From positions 434,001-498,000 of the forward strand of contig CAVRXB010000008.1 of assembly GCA_963724975.1 (NCBI GenBank): 64,000 nucleotides of DNA, written 5' to 3'. The notes under the pieces were generated by a model. The model was given only the letters and a program-made list of their open reading frames with translations. It did no database searches and was not told the origin of the DNA. Source of the DNA: CAIWHR01 sp963724975 (lineage in GTDB: Bacteria; Pseudomonadota; Gammaproteobacteria; Burkholderiales; Casimicrobiaceae). A program made the position numbers and the translations under genes. Below are positions 63,062 through 64,000 of the stretch, piece after piece. Numbering within the stretch: the stretch's first letter is position 1; every line of letters starts with the position of its first letter.

Positions 63062-64000
63062 CCAAAACCCGCTGGGCCTTCCGCCTCTGCGCGGCCTTCG
63101 CCATCGCCGCGCTGGCGGCCACGTCGAGCTTAGCGCAGACGCTGCGGTTCGGCCTCGCCGAAGATCCCGATGTCCTCGATCCCACGCTCGCGCGCACGTT
63201 CGTGGGTCGCATCGTGTTCGCCGCCCTGTGCGACAAGCTCTTCGACATCGACGAGAAGCTCAACATCGTGCCGCAGCTCGCACAAAGCTATACGTGGTCG
63301 GCCGACGGCAAGGCGCTGACGGTCAAGGTGCGGCCCGGCGTGACGTTCCACGACGGCGAGAAGCTCGACGCCGCCGCCGTCAAATTCAACATCGAGCGTC
63401 ACAAGAACATGGCAGGCTCGAATCGCAAGGGCGAACTGGCGCTCGTCACCACTGTGGATGTGGTCGATCCGATGACGGCGCGGATCAACCTGTCGGCACC
63501 TTTCTCGCCGCTGTTGGCGCAGCTCGCCGACCGCGCCGGCATGATGGTGTCGCCAAAGGCGGCGCAGGCGGCGGGCGACAAGTTCGGCGCCAATCCGGTG
63601 TGCTCGGGTCCGTTCAAGTTCGTCGAGCGTGTCGCGCAGGACCGCATTGTGCTCGAAAAATATCCCAATTACTGGAACAAGGGCCAGATCTTCATCGACA
63701 AGATCACCTACCTGCCCATCGTCGATTCGACGGTGCGACTCGCCAATCTCAAATCCGGCCAGCTCGACTTCATCGAGCGGATGGCGCCCTCCGACGTTCC
63801 GGCGCTCAAGAGCGACAGCCGCTTCAAGATCTCGACGATCACGGAGATCGGCTACCAAGGCATCACCATGAACGTCGGCAAGAGCGAGCAGGCGAAGTCC
63901 AACCCGATCGGTAAGGACCCGCGCGTGCGCGAAGCGTTCGAACTGGCGCTCGACCGCGATGGCATCGTGCAGGTGGTCATGGAGGGCGAGGCGACGGTCG
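63058..64000 (+). CDS. Peptide-type ABC substrate-binding protein, 3' end outside window
   Basis: The frame is open from ATG 63058 to the window edge (314 codons). Signal peptide 1-26 (FAIAALAATSSLA), then LRFGLAEDPDVLDPTLAR, and DGKALTVKVRPGVTFHDGEK, RVREAFELALDRDGIV, as in dipeptide/oligopeptide receptors of family 5. Some 190-220 residues should remain outside. Downstream permease genes are expected beyond the window. The ligand is unknown; with DUF1028 in the operon it may be a short peptide or related compound. Confidence 0.93.
   Translation, partial: MTKTRWAFRLCAAFAIAALAATSSLAQTLRFGLAEDPDVLDPTLARTFVGRIVFAALCDKLFDIDEKLNIVPQLAQSYTWSADGKALTVKVRPGVTFHDGEKLDAAAVKFNIERHKNMAGSNRKGELALVTTVDVVDPMTARINLSAPFSPLLAQLADRAGMMVSPKAAQAAGDKFGANPVCSGPFKFVERVAQDRIVLEKYPNYWNKGQIFIDKITYLPIVDSTVRLANLKSGQLDFIERMAPSDVPALKSDSRFKISTITEIGYQGITMNVGKSEQAKSNPIGKDPRVREAFELALDRDGIVQVVMEGEATV

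Overview
The window is about 64 kb of GC-rich, gene-dense chromosomal DNA. The gene content points to a betaproteobacterium, most likely a relative of Burkholderiales. Pointers are isocitrate dehydrogenase kinase/phosphatase (AceK), a DUF1631 protein, a Bug-type solute receptor next to an MmgE/PrpD gene, a DUF3365 haem protein and a dodecin. This placement is inference from gene content, not from a marker gene. I saw no rRNA, tRNA, CRISPR array, transposase, integrase or phage module. No stretch longer than about 220 bases lacks a gene. The largest gaps are 55263-55483, 34356-34562, 18277-18481 and 1219-1411; what I could see in them is listed.

Layout. 1-13.2 kb is mostly minus strand: the L-serine dehydratase gene sdaA (cut by the window edge), aceK, a small secreted protein, a zinc-finger protein, a YpfJ-type metallopeptidase, an esterase, a SET-domain protein, a large unknown protein, a 51-codon gene, the RNA helicase gene rhlE, a DUF3365 haem/HAMP protein with a small partner, and folE. 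13.3-15.9 kb is plus strand: a CBS protein, an ion/anion permease and a dienelactone hydrolase. 15.9-28.2 kb is mixed: DUF1631, a pair of paralogous zinc-ribbon membrane proteins that bracket SGNH, Yip1, SDR and Sel1 genes, hydrolases, an XRE regulator, a beta-propeller protein, dodecin and a Gfo/Idh/MocA oxidoreductase. 28.2-31.2 kb is a minus-strand set of Bug receptor, MmgE/PrpD and NnrU. 31.4-33.7 kb is serC-serA.

33.7-43.4 kb is the most distinctive block. It has a NarL-type response regulator divergent from two small membrane proteins, then a hybrid histidine kinase, a 1451-residue GMC oxidoreductase fused to an alpha/beta hydrolase, and a PhoD-like phosphatase. The last three overlap by 4 nt each, so a dedicated sensor appears to be transcribed with an unusual redox/hydrolase pair.

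44.1-49.2 kb is a tightly overlapping operon: an iron-type ABC transporter, a secreted protein and deoC. 49.4-54.6 kb holds MoxR, DUF58 and a BatA-like VWA protein, an HtrA-like protease and two secreted proteins. 54.8-64 kb has a CBS protein, a peptide-type binding protein, a second BatA-like VWA protein, a GNAT enzyme, and an operon of DUF1028, two oligopeptide-type ATPases and a binding protein that runs off the window.

Several genes look damaged. The ABC permease carries two compensating frameshifts. The second peptide-transport ATPase has its conserved C terminus in another frame. A flavodoxin-fold oxidoreductase lacks its middle. The zinc-finger gene has half of a zinc knuckle upstream of any usual start codon. 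The single-base cases lie at short runs or near such runs, so sequencing or assembly indels are a real alternative to biological decay.
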